Source: Oleispira antarctica RB-8
Lineage (GTDB): Bacteria; Pseudomonadota; Gammaproteobacteria; Pseudomonadales; Oceanobacteraceae
Direction: 5' to 3'
DNA length: 64,000 nucleotides
Assembly (NCBI GenBank): GCA_000967895.1
Contig: FO203512.1
Span: 3,247,350 to 3,311,349, forward strand
Shown here: piece by piece, positions 37,760-47,441 of the stretch
Numbering within the stretch: the stretch's first letter is position 1
How the letters are laid out: the number at the start of each line of letters is the position of its first letter
Position numbers and translations under genes: made by a program
Notes under the pieces: model-generated
The model's database searches: none
What the model was told of the DNA's origin: nothing
What the model saw: only the letters and a program-made list of their open reading frames with translations

Positions 37760-39253
37760 ATGCAATTTAGCACTACACAAGAAACTGCCTGCGAACTTTC
37801 CGCTAGCTGTATCGTCGTTAGCATTGATGATAAAGGCCAGCTTTCTAGTGCTGCCGAGAGCATCAATAACGCAGCTGAACAATATTTAACCGACATTTTT
37901 GATAGCGGTGACTTTGACGGTAAAACCGGCGAAACGCTCATGCTCATCAAAGTGCCAGGCATGACCGCTCAGCGTCTCATTTTAGTCGGTAGTGGTAAAA
38001 CAGGCGATGGCATAACCGCCAAGAACTTTATTAAAATTGCTGAATCGGCTGCGACGGCTATTAAAAAATCAGGCGCTCTACAAGCTGCACTGTATTTACA
38101 AGACATTCCAGTTGCAGGTAAAGATAATGCTTGGAAAGCAGAGCAAGCCGCCATTGCCTGTGAAAATGCATTATATTTATTTGATCAAACCAAGAGCAAG
38201 CCTGAGCACGAAGCAGAAGACTACTCCGATTCGATTGAGAATATTCTTTGGGCGGGTGATACCAACTTACAAGCATCATTAGAAAAAGGGCAAGCCATTG
38301 CTCACGGCATTTCTGTTGCTAAAGATCTTGGTAATATGCCACCGAACATTTGCACCCCAACCTATTTAGCCGAGCAAGCAGAAGCATTAGCGGAAGAAAC
38401 CGGATTAATAGAAACTATCATCATCGATGAAGCCGAATTAGACGCTATGGGCGCAGGGGCATTCGTTTCTGTTTCTAAAGGCTCTAGCGAGCCGGGTAAG
38501 TTCATCATTATGAAATACCAAGGTGCAGAAGACCCTAACGAAGCACCTCACATGATTCTAGGTAAGGGCATCACCTTTGATACGGGCGGCATCAGCCTTA
38601 AGCCTGGTGCTGGCATGGATGAAATGAAGTACGACATGTGTGGCGCTGCTTCCGTTCTTGGCGCAATGACCGCGCTTACTGAACTAAAACCTAAAATCAA
38701 CATTATCGGCATGATTACCAGCGCCGAAAATATGCCCGCAGGCAATGCTAGCAAGCCGGGTGATGTGGTGACGACGCTTTCAGGTAAAACCGTTGAAATC
38801 CTAAATACCGATGCCGAAGGTCGCTTGGTATTATGCGATGCGCTTACCTATGCTATCGATAATTTGAAGCCTGCTTCTATTGTTGATATCGCAACGCTAA
38901 CAGGCGCGTGTATGATGGCGCTAGGCAATGTGAATTCTGGTTTATTTACCGAAGATGAAACGCTAGCCGCAGAATTGCAAAAAGCCGCCATGGATGCTCA
39001 CGATAAAGTTTGGCGCTTGCCGTTGGAAGACGATTATCAAGAGCTGCTGGATTCTAACTTTGCCGATATCGCCAACATTGGTGGCCGTTTGGCCGGGGCT
39101 ACAACAGCAGCGTGTTTCTTAGCGCGCTTCACTGAAGGTCAATCTTGGGCTCACCTTGATATTGCCGGCACCGCTTGGAACTCTGGCGGTAAAGCGAAAG
39201 GCTCTACAGGTCGTCCTGTGCCTTTGCTGGTTAACTACCTGTTGAATAAATAA
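37760..39253 (+). CDS. pepA: Leucyl aminopeptidase (M17)
   Basis: This hexameric two-metal aminopeptidase removes N-terminal residues; in E. coli PepA also binds DNA in carAB control and Xer recombination. The 497-residue length is right. The catalytic domain has GKGITFDTGGISLKPG, DEMKYDMCGAASVLGAM and the signature NTDAEGRLVLCDAL, which supply the Lys, three Asp and Glu metal and catalytic residues. GGAG lies 7 nt before the ATG. It is followed by a bidirectional terminator and then yciH, not holC/valS as in enterobacteria. Confidence 0.96.
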   Translation: MQFSTTQETACELSASCIVVSIDDKGQLSSAAESINNAAEQYLTDIFDSGDFDGKTGETLMLIKVPGMTAQRLILVGSGKTGDGITAKNFIKIAESAATAIKKSGALQAALYLQDIPVAGKDNAWKAEQAAIACENALYLFDQTKSKPEHEAEDYSDSIENILWAGDTNLQASLEKGQAIAHGISVAKDLGNMPPNICTPTYLAEQAEALAEETGLIETIIIDEAELDAMGAGAFVSVSKGSSEPGKFIIMKYQGAEDPNEAPHMILGKGITFDTGGISLKPGAGMDEMKYDMCGAASVLGAMTALTELKPKINIIGMITSAENMPAGNASKPGDVVTTLSGKTVEILNTDAEGRLVLCDALTYAIDNLKPASIVDIATLTGACMMALGNVNSGLFTEDETLAAELQKAAMDAHDKVWRLPLEDDYQELLDSNFADIANIGGRLAGATTAACFLARFTEGQSWAHLDIAGTAWNSGGKAKGSTGRPVPLLVNYLLNK

Positions 39254-39321
39254 GTGATGAGGTAATCGCTACTAACGTAACGATTTAAAAGAATAAGTAT
39301 TCAAAAGAAAATTTTGAATAC

Positions 39322-39352
39322 AAAAAAGGCGCTTAATATAAGCGCCTTTTTT
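39322..39352. terminator. Bidirectional terminator between pepA and yciH
   Basis: AAAAAAGGCGCTT (39322-39334) and AAGCGCCTTTTTT (39340-39352) form a 13-bp stem around a 5-nt loop. A- and T-runs lie on both sides, so it serves the plus-strand pepA and the minus-strand yciH. Confidence 0.92.
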
Positions 39353-39383
39353 ATTACAACCATACTGAAAGCTTACAAGAGTT

Positions 39384-39818
39384 TTAACCCCCTGCTTTTT
39401 TAACCTGAAAGCCACGCTGCTTCATTTCTTCAAAAAGCTGATCACGCACATCACCTTGAATCTCGATTACGCCATCTTTAACCGCGCCACCGACGCCACA
39501 CTTCTGCTTTAATTCTTTCGCTAATTTTTTTAATTCTGTTGGCGCTAATAAAACACCCGTGATTAACGTAACGCCCTTCCCTTTACGGCCTTTAGTCTCG
39601 CGCTGAATCCTGACAACCCCATCGCCCTCAGGAAACGTATCAATCGTACAGGCACATAAGTCTTTTGCCTTTCCACAATCAGGGCATACTCGCCCAACTT
39701 CTGTTGAATATACTGACCCAGAATGAGACTGTTTCTGTACGCTATTATCCGTGGGCTCTTTATTACCCAGCCCAGTTAAACCGGCTAAGCCCGCAAGACC
39801 CACTGCTTTTTTTGACAT
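39384..39818 (-). CDS. yciH: SUI1/eIF1-family translation factor YciH
   Basis: This 144-residue protein has an N-terminal extension containing a small Cys cluster (RVCPDCGKAKDLCAC) that fits a zinc knuckle, followed by the SUI1 domain: RIQRETKGRKGKGVTLITGV, LKKLAKELKQKCGVGGAVKD and IEIQGDVRDQLFEEMKQRGF. YciH resembles eukaryotic eIF1 and affects start-codon discrimination in vitro. E. coli YciH is about 108 residues; the N-terminus here is longer. It lies between two terminators, so it is monocistronic. Confidence 0.92.
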   Translation of the reverse strand: MSKKAVGLAGLAGLTGLGNKEPTDNSVQKQSHSGSVYSTEVGRVCPDCGKAKDLCACTIDTFPEGDGVVRIQRETKGRKGKGVTLITGVLLAPTELKKLAKELKQKCGVGGAVKDGVIEIQGDVRDQLFEEMKQRGFQVKKAGG

Positions 39819-39860
39819 GCCTAATTCCCTTAATTCTATAAACTAGAGAGATTATAACGA

Positions 39861-39894
39861 AAAAAGGCGACTGGGTTTAGCCAGTCGCCTTTTT
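39861..39894. terminator. Bidirectional terminator between yciH and the fadL-like gene
   Basis: AAAAAGGCGACTGG (39861-39874) and CCAGTCGCCTTTTT (39881-39894) form a perfect 14-bp stem with loop GTTTAG. It lies 52 bp after the stop of the minus-strand fadL-like gene and mainly serves it. Confidence 0.92.
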
Positions 39895-39946
39895 GAGCTT
39901 TCACTTTAACAAGATCAGCGATAACAACACATCAATGAGCGTTGAA

Positions 39947-41458
39947 TTATAGCTTGTAGTTCACTTGCAATGAATACGCGAGTGCATCCATTGAGTAAGT
40001 ACCCTGTAGATTAGAAGAGCCTTCTTTTACAGAACCATCGACCTCTCGATCGTACTCATTAACCTTCGTATCCTCAAAGAACAAATAAGAGAATGCAAAA
40101 TCAACATCTAAATCTTGATTAATACGGTAGTTGAAGCCAGCAGATAACCACTCACGGTCGTTATCAGGTACACGTGCTGTACGATAAGAATTACTTACTG
40201 GGCTCTGGTCATTGGCATAACCAGTACGCAATAACCAATCATCGTTTAACTGGTAATTAGCGCCGATTGCAACAGCAACAGTATCGTGCCAGTTTTCTTC
40301 AATGTGACCAATATAACCCGCTTCAAGATCACTAAGCTGCTCAATCATTCCTGGACTGGATTCTGTAGATTTAACATCAAAGTCTTTAAAAACCGACCAT
40401 TGAGTCCAAGTAGCACCGGCAACCAACTGAAGCTTGCTGGTTAATTGCTGTGCATAACTAACTGTCAAAGACTGCGGAGTCGTAATAGGGACTTCTGAGC
40501 CTTGCTTAGGAACTGAACCAGTAACACCATCCACTGGAGCAATAATATAATCACCCGCTTCTACCGAAGTACTTGGTATATCTGTAGGCGCTTTTGTTAA
40601 TCCAAAAACACCTGTTGATTGTGCAAATTCAGAATCACCCTTTAGCTTAAATTCCATTTCTGAACGATAAGCCACACCTAGCGTGATATCTGAATTGATA
40701 TCCCACATCATGCTTAAGTTATAACCCAACTGCCAATCATCACCAGAGACTTCATAATGATTATTAAAACCTTCATTTGAAGCCCACTGTGGATCAGTTA
40801 GCTCAGTAAACCCAAGACCCGCATGCGCTGGATTTTCGCCACCGTTCAGAAGTTTAAGCTGTTCATTATAAGGAATCGTATCAACCTGCTTAGACAACAA
40901 GCCCTTCATGTAGGTAATGTCTAAACCAAAACCTAAAGAAATCTGGTCATTCAAACGGTAAGCAACCGCTGGTTGAAACTCAATCGAAGTCAGCTGCGTT
41001 TCATCCGCAAAGCCACCGCCGACAAAATTATCAGAATAATCTGTATTAGTACCGAATGGTGCAAACACACCAAAACCTGCAGCAAATTTTTCATTGATCG
41101 GCATGGCAAAATAAGCGTACGGAACCATTGCACTAGGGATGAAGTCACCCCCATCTGAATAAGGACTGTTTTCTAAAGAATTGTATGTTTTACCTGCACC
41201 ATTCGTATAGCTATCAAGATCAAAGCTGCCCGTTGCATCAATATAAGAAGCACCTACTGTTAATTCTGGGCGCTTTAACTTCACCATACCGGCTGGGTTA
41301 TAAAATACGATACTGGCGTCTTCAACAACGGCTGCACGGCCTGCATACGCATTACCTGCGCCCGCTGCGCTCTGTTCATTTAACTTATAACCGGAAGCCA
41401 TAGCTGTCGGTGTGACAACGGCTGCAGCGATAGCAGCCACTAATACGCGATGTTTCAT
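39947..41458 (-). CDS. OmpP1/FadL family outer-membrane transporter
   Basis: This 503-residue porin-like channel has a signal peptide (MKHRVLVAAIAAAVVTPTAMA) followed directly by the FadL hatch sequence SGYKLNEQSAAGAGNAYAG with the later NPAGMVKL motif. The rest is a 14-strand-type barrel with alternating aromatic residues, ending LQVNYKL. FadL proteins take up long-chain fatty acids or other hydrophobic compounds, including hydrocarbons in some marine bacteria. The substrate here is not determined. The upstream region has an inverted repeat GTTTCA/TGAAAC (about 41584-41619). Confidence 0.93.
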   Translation of the reverse strand: MKHRVLVAAIAAAVVTPTAMASGYKLNEQSAAGAGNAYAGRAAVVEDASIVFYNPAGMVKLKRPELTVGASYIDATGSFDLDSYTNGAGKTYNSLENSPYSDGGDFIPSAMVPYAYFAMPINEKFAAGFGVFAPFGTNTDYSDNFVGGGFADETQLTSIEFQPAVAYRLNDQISLGFGLDITYMKGLLSKQVDTIPYNEQLKLLNGGENPAHAGLGFTELTDPQWASNEGFNNHYEVSGDDWQLGYNLSMMWDINSDITLGVAYRSEMEFKLKGDSEFAQSTGVFGLTKAPTDIPSTSVEAGDYIIAPVDGVTGSVPKQGSEVPITTPQSLTVSYAQQLTSKLQLVAGATWTQWSVFKDFDVKSTESSPGMIEQLSDLEAGYIGHIEENWHDTVAVAIGANYQLNDDWLLRTGYANDQSPVSNSYRTARVPDNDREWLSAGFNYRINQDLDVDFAFSYLFFEDTKVNEYDREVDGSVKEGSSNLQGTYSMDALAYSLQVNYKL

Positions 41459-41753
41459 TGGTAGAGAACCTATTTTATAAAGTCAGCACCACGCTGATCA
41501 CAAGTTAGTTTAAATTATATTTTGTGAACACACGGTGCAAAAGAAAATCGGACGGATTATGCCAGCTTAAAAAAACAGATATTGTTTCAAAACTAGACAC
41601 TTATGTAACATTGTGAAACAGAGGGTGACGCATTACGTCCAATTAATTGACTCATTATGCCCTATTATGCCCAGCCATGGCCAGATTGCAGACTTATGAA
41701 GAATATGGACACCATTAAATAAAAACCTAACAATGTTAGAATAAATACTCAGT

Positions 41754-42158
41754 TTAAGCATTTAGCTGCTTCTGCAAACCTGCTAAGTCAACCATTGTCG
41801 TTTGCTCTTTGATCTTTCCACGATGAATAATCCAAACGGATGCCGCAGAAAAGGCGATTATTTTACCGTTAGCAGGCATACCAAAAAGTGGTTTATTGAA
41901 ACTACCGCAAAACGTCGAGAATGTTATGACCTTATCATCCTCTGACATTATCTCTTCTACTATGACTTCTAAATCAGGCACTGCTCGTCTAATATCTTCA
42001 ACATACTCCACATAACCTTCAAAGTCTCGAAAGCCATCTTTAAAGGTTGTTTGATAACGAAAGCCTTTAGCTACTATTTGTTGTAATAGGCCATATTTAC
42101 CTTTGTTCCAAGATAAATCGATATGCTTTTCGACTAAACTCTTATTTACTGATGTCAT
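41754..42158 (-). CDS. SnoaL-like ester cyclase/polyketide cyclase family protein
   Basis: This 134-residue protein is a small alpha+beta barrel of the NTF2/SnoaL type: LVEKHIDLSWNKGKYGLLQQ, FRDFEGYVEYVEDIRRAVPD, FCGSFNKPLFGMPANGK and AASVWIIHRGKIKEQTTMVD. AGG lies 6 nt before ATG 42158; the longer frame to 42206 lacks a ribosome site. SnoaL-like proteins are often of unknown function outside polyketide clusters, and no such cluster is near. Confidence 0.78.
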   Translation of the reverse strand: MTSVNKSLVEKHIDLSWNKGKYGLLQQIVAKGFRYQTTFKDGFRDFEGYVEYVEDIRRAVPDLEVIVEEIMSEDDKVITFSTFCGSFNKPLFGMPANGKIIAFSAASVWIIHRGKIKEQTTMVDLAGLQKQLNA

Positions 42159-42346
42159 ATATGACCTAATGATTCCATTCGTAAAACTCTTCTCGCTTGT
42201 AATCATAGTGGCCGTTGCACATATTCGCCAGCAGGGATGAGGCCACTTAACCCGTATCTACTCGTTATATAACGACGATGTACTCATATCAATATATTGA
42301 TAACTGACACGCAAGCGGTATTGAAAAAGCTAAACCGAGTCTTCTT

Positions 42347-42994
42347 TCACACGAGTTTAATATGATTAGTATCAGGAGCAGGTGGAACTATTTTCTCTTT
42401 TTTATCCGCGAGGGGAACACCCGCTTCAGCAACTGAAAATTCAGATAAATCCAATTCTAAATCAGGTAAGGGCGCAGCACGGTTAGGATTCATATCTTCT
42501 CCTGCATCGGCGACTGAAATGTGGTTAGTATCTGGGGCTGGCGGATCCATTCTTTCATCCAAGACCACCTCCGCAAAAGGGGAAACCATTTTAATAGCAC
42601 TGGTATCTATTTCGACATCAGGGATATTACGTCGCTCATCTGATGTTAATAAGTCACTGCCCGTTGGCAAAACATCCCAGCTTTTTTCAGCAACTTGAGC
42701 GGCTGAGTCTTGTGTTTTTGATGTTGTCGTTTTCAATTCCTGAGGGCTGGATTCTTGGACTTTAGCGGCAGTAATAACCACTTTAGCACCGGCCTTTTTA
42801 AAGGCTTGCTGATACTTAGCAGCCGTTGCTTTATCAACCGCTTTCTTAATCGTATTGACCTTACCCGAAAATAACTGAGCAAGTTTAGCGTCATTTGCTT
42901 TAAATATTTTAGCGATAGCCGCTTTCACCTCAGCATCATTTGCCCCTGGTAAAACTTCTCCCCGAAAATAAATATCGTATTTTGGCTCTGCCAT
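42347..42994 (-). CDS. Hypothetical protein with repeated PAPDTNHI motifs
   Basis: This 215-residue protein starts MAEPKYDIYFRGEVLPGAND. The first 75 residues look like a compact alpha/beta domain (FKANDAKLAQLFSGKVNTIK, KYQQAFKKAGAKVVI) that I recall from several pseudomonad proteins but cannot name. The rest is a low-complexity acidic tail. PPAPDTNHI occurs twice (middle and extreme C-terminus) and SVA-AG motifs occur twice. There is no membrane segment. AGGG lies 7 nt before ATG 42994; a GTG one codon upstream is the alternative. The function is unknown. Confidence 0.7.
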   Translation of the reverse strand: MAEPKYDIYFRGEVLPGANDAEVKAAIAKIFKANDAKLAQLFSGKVNTIKKAVDKATAAKYQQAFKKAGAKVVITAAKVQESSPQELKTTTSKTQDSAAQVAEKSWDVLPTGSDLLTSDERRNIPDVEIDTSAIKMVSPFAEVVLDERMDPPAPDTNHISVADAGEDMNPNRAAPLPDLELDLSEFSVAEAGVPLADKKEKIVPPAPDTNHIKLV

Positions 42995-43119
42995 CACTAA
43001 ACCCTATTCTTTATGTCCGTCATCTAATGATTATAGACGTTAAGTTTATCTACTTTTGCAAAACTTGCTAAAGGCTATCTATCTAAAGGCCAAAGAAATG
43101 AAACCGATACCCTAACAAT

Positions 43120-43914
43120 CTATGACTTTTTCCCTGCACCTTCTGCGATACGCTTCACAACTCGAGCGGCTGCAATAAAAGCAAACGTTCCTGTCACCAT
43201 GGTCGCCGAGCCAAATCCTGAAGCACAATCTAAACGCGTACTGCTATCATCACCTGATTTTGTGCGACACACAGATCCATCTGGCTGGGGGTAGGTCATT
43301 TGCTCAAGTGAGTAAACACAAGGAATCGAGTAGTAACGTTTAGGGTTTCGAGAGAATTCATATTCGCTGCGCAATAATGAACGCACCTTCGAAATCAAAG
43401 GATCATGGGCACATTTATTAACATCGATTATTTGAATCTGGGTAGGGTCTATTTGGCCACCTGCAGCGCCTGTCACGACGATGCGAATTTTATTGATATG
43501 ACAATGAGCAATCAACGCGGCCTTACTTCTGGCACTATCGATGCAATCAATCACGTAAGAAAAACCGGTATGAATCAGCTCACGCATATTCTTCGCCGTC
43601 ACAAATTCCATATGGGTAGTAATTTTGCAGTGCGGATTAATCGCCTTTAAGCGCTCAGCCATCGCTTCGATCTTCAGCTTACCCGTATTGCCATCCATTG
43701 CCGGTAATTGACGATTGATATTGGTCACACAAAGATCATCCATATCGATCAAGGTAATCGCGCCAACGCCGCTACGAGCAATCGCTTCTGCGGCCCAAGA
43801 GCCAACGCCACCGATACCAATAATACAAACATGCGCATTTCGAAGACGTTCTAAGCCTTCCATGCCATATAAACGGCCAATGCCACCAAAGCGGTCAAGA
43901 TAGTCATCAGTCAT
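43120..43914 (-). CDS. tcdA: tRNA threonylcarbamoyladenosine dehydratase
   Basis: TcdA (also CsdL/YgdL) uses ATP to dehydrate t6A at tRNA position 37 to cyclic ct6A. The 264-residue protein has the E1-like nucleotide-binding motif IGIGGVGSWAAEAIARSGVG, the DMDDLCVTNINRQ stretch, SYVIDCIDSARSKAAL, and the GDDSSTRLDCASGFGSATMV region near the end. The length matches E. coli TcdA (268). It is divergent from the duplicated secreted protein gene. Confidence 0.93.
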   Translation of the reverse strand: MTDDYLDRFGGIGRLYGMEGLERLRNAHVCIIGIGGVGSWAAEAIARSGVGAITLIDMDDLCVTNINRQLPAMDGNTGKLKIEAMAERLKAINPHCKITTHMEFVTAKNMRELIHTGFSYVIDCIDSARSKAALIAHCHINKIRIVVTGAAGGQIDPTQIQIIDVNKCAHDPLISKVRSLLRSEYEFSRNPKRYYSIPCVYSLEQMTYPQPDGSVCRTKSGDDSSTRLDCASGFGSATMVTGTFAFIAAARVVKRIAEGAGKKS

Positions 43915-44076
43915 AAACTTTGTGGTTCCGAGAACAAACGAATTATTTAAAAAGGTAGTAGGCGGCGGATTGTACCTGAATAGGGACTAATTTTGGTGTA
44001 TGAAATTGCATTCTTTTTGTTCGTCTATTTATATTGTGCTAATGTCGCGCTCAATCAACTTACAAGGATGAAATTG

Positions 44077-46605
44077 ATGCTATTAACCAACAAAGCTGGC
44101 CGTATTAACGGTATGCCTGCTTTTCAAAAAACAGCGACGCGACAAATACTCGCAGCGCTTCTCACTTGCTTATTCAGCATGAATCTTATCGCCGCCAATG
44201 GCACTAATAATTCTGGCCGCAGCGATTACGACTTAGATAATGATGGCCTCATTGAAATTAATGACCTCGGTGACTTGGATGAAATTCGCAACAACCTTGA
44301 CGGTAAAACCCTTTATAAAGCAAAACTAGGCTGCCCAACATTAGCAGCCGATAAAATAGATGGCTGTAACGGCTTTGAATTAACTACCGACCTAGATTTT
44401 GATACCAATGCCGATGGTATTATGGATGCTAAGGATACCTATTGGGATGAAGGCTATGGCTGGTTCCCCATCGGCAGCCGCAAAGCGCCCTTCTCTGCCA
44501 TATTGCAGGGCAATGGCTACGTTATTAAAAACTTATACACCCACCTGCCTTACGAATCTAAAGTTGGTTTATTCTCAGTAACCAATAATGCAACCATCAC
44601 ACAATTAGGCCTTGTGGGTCACCTGGGCTCAGTCACAGGCAGTACATCGGTTGGTAGTTTTATAGGCCTAGCGTTCAATACCCATCTCAGCTCCAGCTTT
44701 AATAGTATTGATGTTAATGCCACCAATGATCGCTCCTCGACTGGCGGTCTTATTGGCTTTACTCAAGCAGAAGTTTCTATTAGCAACAGCATTAATAGCG
44801 GCACGGTTAAAGGCGCTACTGCTGCTGGTTTAGTTGGGAATTCTGATCGAAGTAAACTTTCAATCACTAATAGCCTCAATATTGGGGTCATTAAAACCTT
44901 TGCCGAAGCCCAAGGAAGACAAGCAGGCTTACTCGGTAAAGGAGCCCGCTCCCCTAATGTTATTCATAGCTATTGGGCTAAAGATCTATCGCGACAAATG
45001 CACAGTACCGGTGCCACAGAAAGCACAGGCTATGTCGGCCTTGATTCTTCGATATTACGCTGTGCGATACACCCTGATAGCAGCAGTGAAAATAGCACCT
45101 GCATTTCTAGTGACGGCGCCGCAGAAGAACTCAGCAGCGGTCTTATTCTTTATCAAGGCTGGGACAACTCAATATGGGATTTTGGCACGCCCGAACAACT
45201 ACCTGGCTTGAAATTCAGCCATAGAATAATCCGAGATTCTGATGCCGACGGTGCTATCGATGAACTCGATACTTGGCCATCAAGTCCTGCAGCATCCCTT
45301 GATCATGATAAAGACGGATACCCTGACTATTGGTCTATTAATTGTGATGCAGCATGCATCCGTGATAGCGGACTAACCTTGGATAAATTCCCAAATAATC
45401 CTTTGATATGGCTTGATGACGATAACGATGATCTGCCAGATATCTGTGATGCCGCTTGTTTAACATCAGGGCTAACAGCGGATAATAAACTCAACGATAC
45501 TGATAACGATGGCATTATAAATAGCATTGACGATGACGATAATAATAACGGTGAAAAAGATGTTGATAGAGATAACGATGGGCTTATCGATATTGATAGC
45601 CTAACCAAGCTCAATGCCATGCGTTTTCAATTACAAGGATATGGTTTACGACTGGCAGAAGAAGCAGAAATGAGTACTGAAGGCTGCCCTATTGTCATCA
45701 TCCAGCGAAAAAGTCAGCCGCGCTGTCATGGCTACGAACTGACTAAAGATCTGGATTTCGACACCAATAACGACGGTAAAATAGATGCTGCTGATACCTA
45801 TTGGAATGCCGATAAAAATGGCAGTGGCCAAGGCTGGCTGCCCATAGGAATGAAATACGGGCCTTTCTCTACCGTCTTCCAAGGTAATGGCCATGTTATT
45901 AAAAACTTATACATAAACCGCCCCAATGGCTACAGCGTCGGTTTATTTGGTGAAACCGCTAATGCCAGCATTCAGAAGGTCGGACTGGTAGGTAAGCTAG
46001 GTTCAATCACTGGCAAATATAAGGTTGGCAGTTTTATCGGCCAAGCCACTGATACTCACCTAGACGCCAGTTTCAATGACCTCGATGTTAAGGCAACAGA
46101 CTCTTATTCTGGTGGCTTGATCGGACAAGTAATTTCAGGGGTAGTGATTAGCAACAGCCTCAATAATGGCAGCATTCAAAGCTCGACATCGGGTGGGCTA
46201 GTGAGTTCTTGTGGTTACAGTCGCAATGAGCACAGTGACATTACAATCATTAACAGTATGAATACTGGACTCGTAAAAGGCTCAATAGAAGATAAAAGAA
46301 TACAGGCTGGCTTGCTGGGATACGGATGTATTTCCAATGTTACTCACAGCTATTGGGCGACAGACCTCTCACAACAATCCAGCAGTGACGATGCCAAAGA
46401 AAGCACTGGGTATATCGGTCTTGATTCCTCGATATTGCGCTGTGCGACTCACGCAAATACGAACAGCAGTAATAGCCAATGTGTTTCAAGTGATGGTGAA
46501 GCAGAAGGGTTAAATGGCCCTCTTAATCTTTTTAAAGATTGGGACAGTGCAATATGGGACTTTGGAACCCGCGAACAATTACCGAGTTTAAAGTTCGATA
46601 ATTAG
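44077..46605 (+). CDS. Large secreted protein with two duplicated GLUG-like modules
   Basis: From ATG 44077 (AAGG 9 nt upstream; the frame is open to 43993) this is an 842-residue protein with an N-terminal hydrophobic segment near ILAALLTCLFSMNLIAANG. Two similar modules follow. Each contains a YDLDNDGLIEI-type calcium-binding motif, a LDFDTNADGIMDAKDTYW-type motif, then GNGYVIKNLY, GLVG-LGSVTG, SNS-N-G repeats of the GLUG kind, and an ending STGYVGLDSSILRCA and WDFGT-EQLP-LKF. Module 1 is about 44220-45215 and module 2 about 45570-46600. A thrombospondin-3-like Asp-rich linker (DSDADGAIDELDTWP, DHDKDGYPDYW) joins them. It is likely a calcium-stabilised beta-helical surface protein. No catalytic motif is seen. 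Confidence 0.75.
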   Translation: MLLTNKAGRINGMPAFQKTATRQILAALLTCLFSMNLIAANGTNNSGRSDYDLDNDGLIEINDLGDLDEIRNNLDGKTLYKAKLGCPTLAADKIDGCNGFELTTDLDFDTNADGIMDAKDTYWDEGYGWFPIGSRKAPFSAILQGNGYVIKNLYTHLPYESKVGLFSVTNNATITQLGLVGHLGSVTGSTSVGSFIGLAFNTHLSSSFNSIDVNATNDRSSTGGLIGFTQAEVSISNSINSGTVKGATAAGLVGNSDRSKLSITNSLNIGVIKTFAEAQGRQAGLLGKGARSPNVIHSYWAKDLSRQMHSTGATESTGYVGLDSSILRCAIHPDSSSENSTCISSDGAAEELSSGLILYQGWDNSIWDFGTPEQLPGLKFSHRIIRDSDADGAIDELDTWPSSPAASLDHDKDGYPDYWSINCDAACIRDSGLTLDKFPNNPLIWLDDDNDDLPDICDAACLTSGLTADNKLNDTDNDGIINSIDDDDNNNGEKDVDRDNDGLIDIDSLTKLNAMRFQLQGYGLRLAEEAEMSTEGCPIVIIQRKSQPRCHGYELTKDLDFDTNNDGKIDAADTYWNADKNGSGQGWLPIGMKYGPFSTVFQGNGHVIKNLYINRPNGYSVGLFGETANASIQKVGLVGKLGSITGKYKVGSFIGQATDTHLDASFNDLDVKATDSYSGGLIGQVISGVVISNSLNNGSIQSSTSGGLVSSCGYSRNEHSDITIINSMNTGLVKGSIEDKRIQAGLLGYGCISNVTHSYWATDLSQQSSSDDAKESTGYIGLDSSILRCATHANTNSSNSQCVSSDGEAEGLNGPLNLFKDWDSAIWDFGTREQLPSLKFDN

Positions 46606-46615
46606 ATAGTCAGCC

Positions 46616-46641
46616 ACGTGATGGTTTAACAGCCATCACGT
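46616..46641. terminator. Hairpin between convergent genes
   Basis: ACGTGATGG (46616-46624) pairs with CCATCACGT (46633-46641) as a perfect 9-bp stem with an 8-nt loop. It lies between the ends of the plus-strand secreted protein gene and the minus-strand chalcone-isomerase-like gene. No long T-tract follows on either strand. Confidence 0.55.
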
Positions 46642-46659
46642 ATATTATCGGCGACTTGA

Positions 46660-47295
46660 TTATAGGTGACTTGCAAGAATGCGCTTACCCCAGCGGGAAA
46701 TTTCAGCAATACGTGGAAGTGTAGGCTCTAAGCGATCAAAACGAATCGCCAAATTGGTCTGTTCACGCAAACTTGCTTCCCCAGTCAATCCTGTTTTTAA
46801 GGCTTGCGTAGGTGGGTGTTTACCCACAAGACTCTGAACAATCAAAGGTAAAAAATCTGCTGATAAGTCAGCTAACGTATGATAGTTAATTTTCACTTCA
46901 GTGCGCACTTCACTTCCGATTTCAGTACGCTCAATAATAAGAGTATCCCCTGCTTCTAGAGGCTCCTGAATGATATCAAAAAACTGCGTTAACTCCGCCT
47001 GCATTGCGGCCATCTTATCCGCACCATGCTCTATGGCTAATGCATTCAACCATAACGAGCGAAAGCGACGCTGGCTGAATCGTTGGGGGGCAATCTTAAT
47101 TTCAAGGCGTTGAGGCGTCGCACTTTCGGCAGTCTCTTCTGCTTTATTCACGTACAAAGCCATTAGCATCCAATCTTTATTGAGATTGCTGAATGCACCA
47201 TAACCTTGCAGCTCAACGTTTTCAGAACTTGCGACAGCTAATGCGCTAAAACATACAGAGAATATGGTGATGAGTGATAATACGATGCGATACAT
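46660..47295 (-). CDS. Periplasmic chalcone isomerase-like protein
   Basis: This 211-residue protein has a signal peptide ending near SALAVASSE. The body reads like the bacterial chalcone-isomerase-like fold: WMLMALYVNKAEETAESATP, LEIKIAPQRFSQRRFRSLWL, and RTEIGSEVRTEVKINYHTLA. Bacterial members are rarely enzymes of flavonoid metabolism; their role is unclear. The family call is from overall pattern, without a decisive motif. Confidence 0.55.
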   Translation of the reverse strand: MYRIVLSLITIFSVCFSALAVASSENVELQGYGAFSNLNKDWMLMALYVNKAEETAESATPQRLEIKIAPQRFSQRRFRSLWLNALAIEHGADKMAAMQAELTQFFDIIQEPLEAGDTLIIERTEIGSEVRTEVKINYHTLADLSADFLPLIVQSLVGKHPPTQALKTGLTGEASLREQTNLAIRFDRLEPTLPRIAEISRWGKRILASHL

Positions 47296-47441
47296 AATCG
47301 TCTCAAATCTGGCTGTGTATAAGGCAATAATGCACTTAATACATAAGTACTAAAAGCAACCAGTTCTCATTCTAGATTTAAATATGTGGCTTCTTAATAA
47401 TTTTGTCGACTAGTACCGATTACTGAACTGAATGCCGTGTT

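Noticed and set aside
41584-41619. GTTTCA/TGAAAC inverted repeat as a FadR-type site upstream of the fadL-like gene
   Set aside because: Spacing is too wide and the sequence does not match the FadR or PsrA consensus that I know.
45327-45620. Ser/Leu-rich antisense ORF in the duplicated secreted protein gene
   Set aside because: Its low-complexity sequence is the reverse of Asp-rich calcium repeats, a known source of false ORFs.
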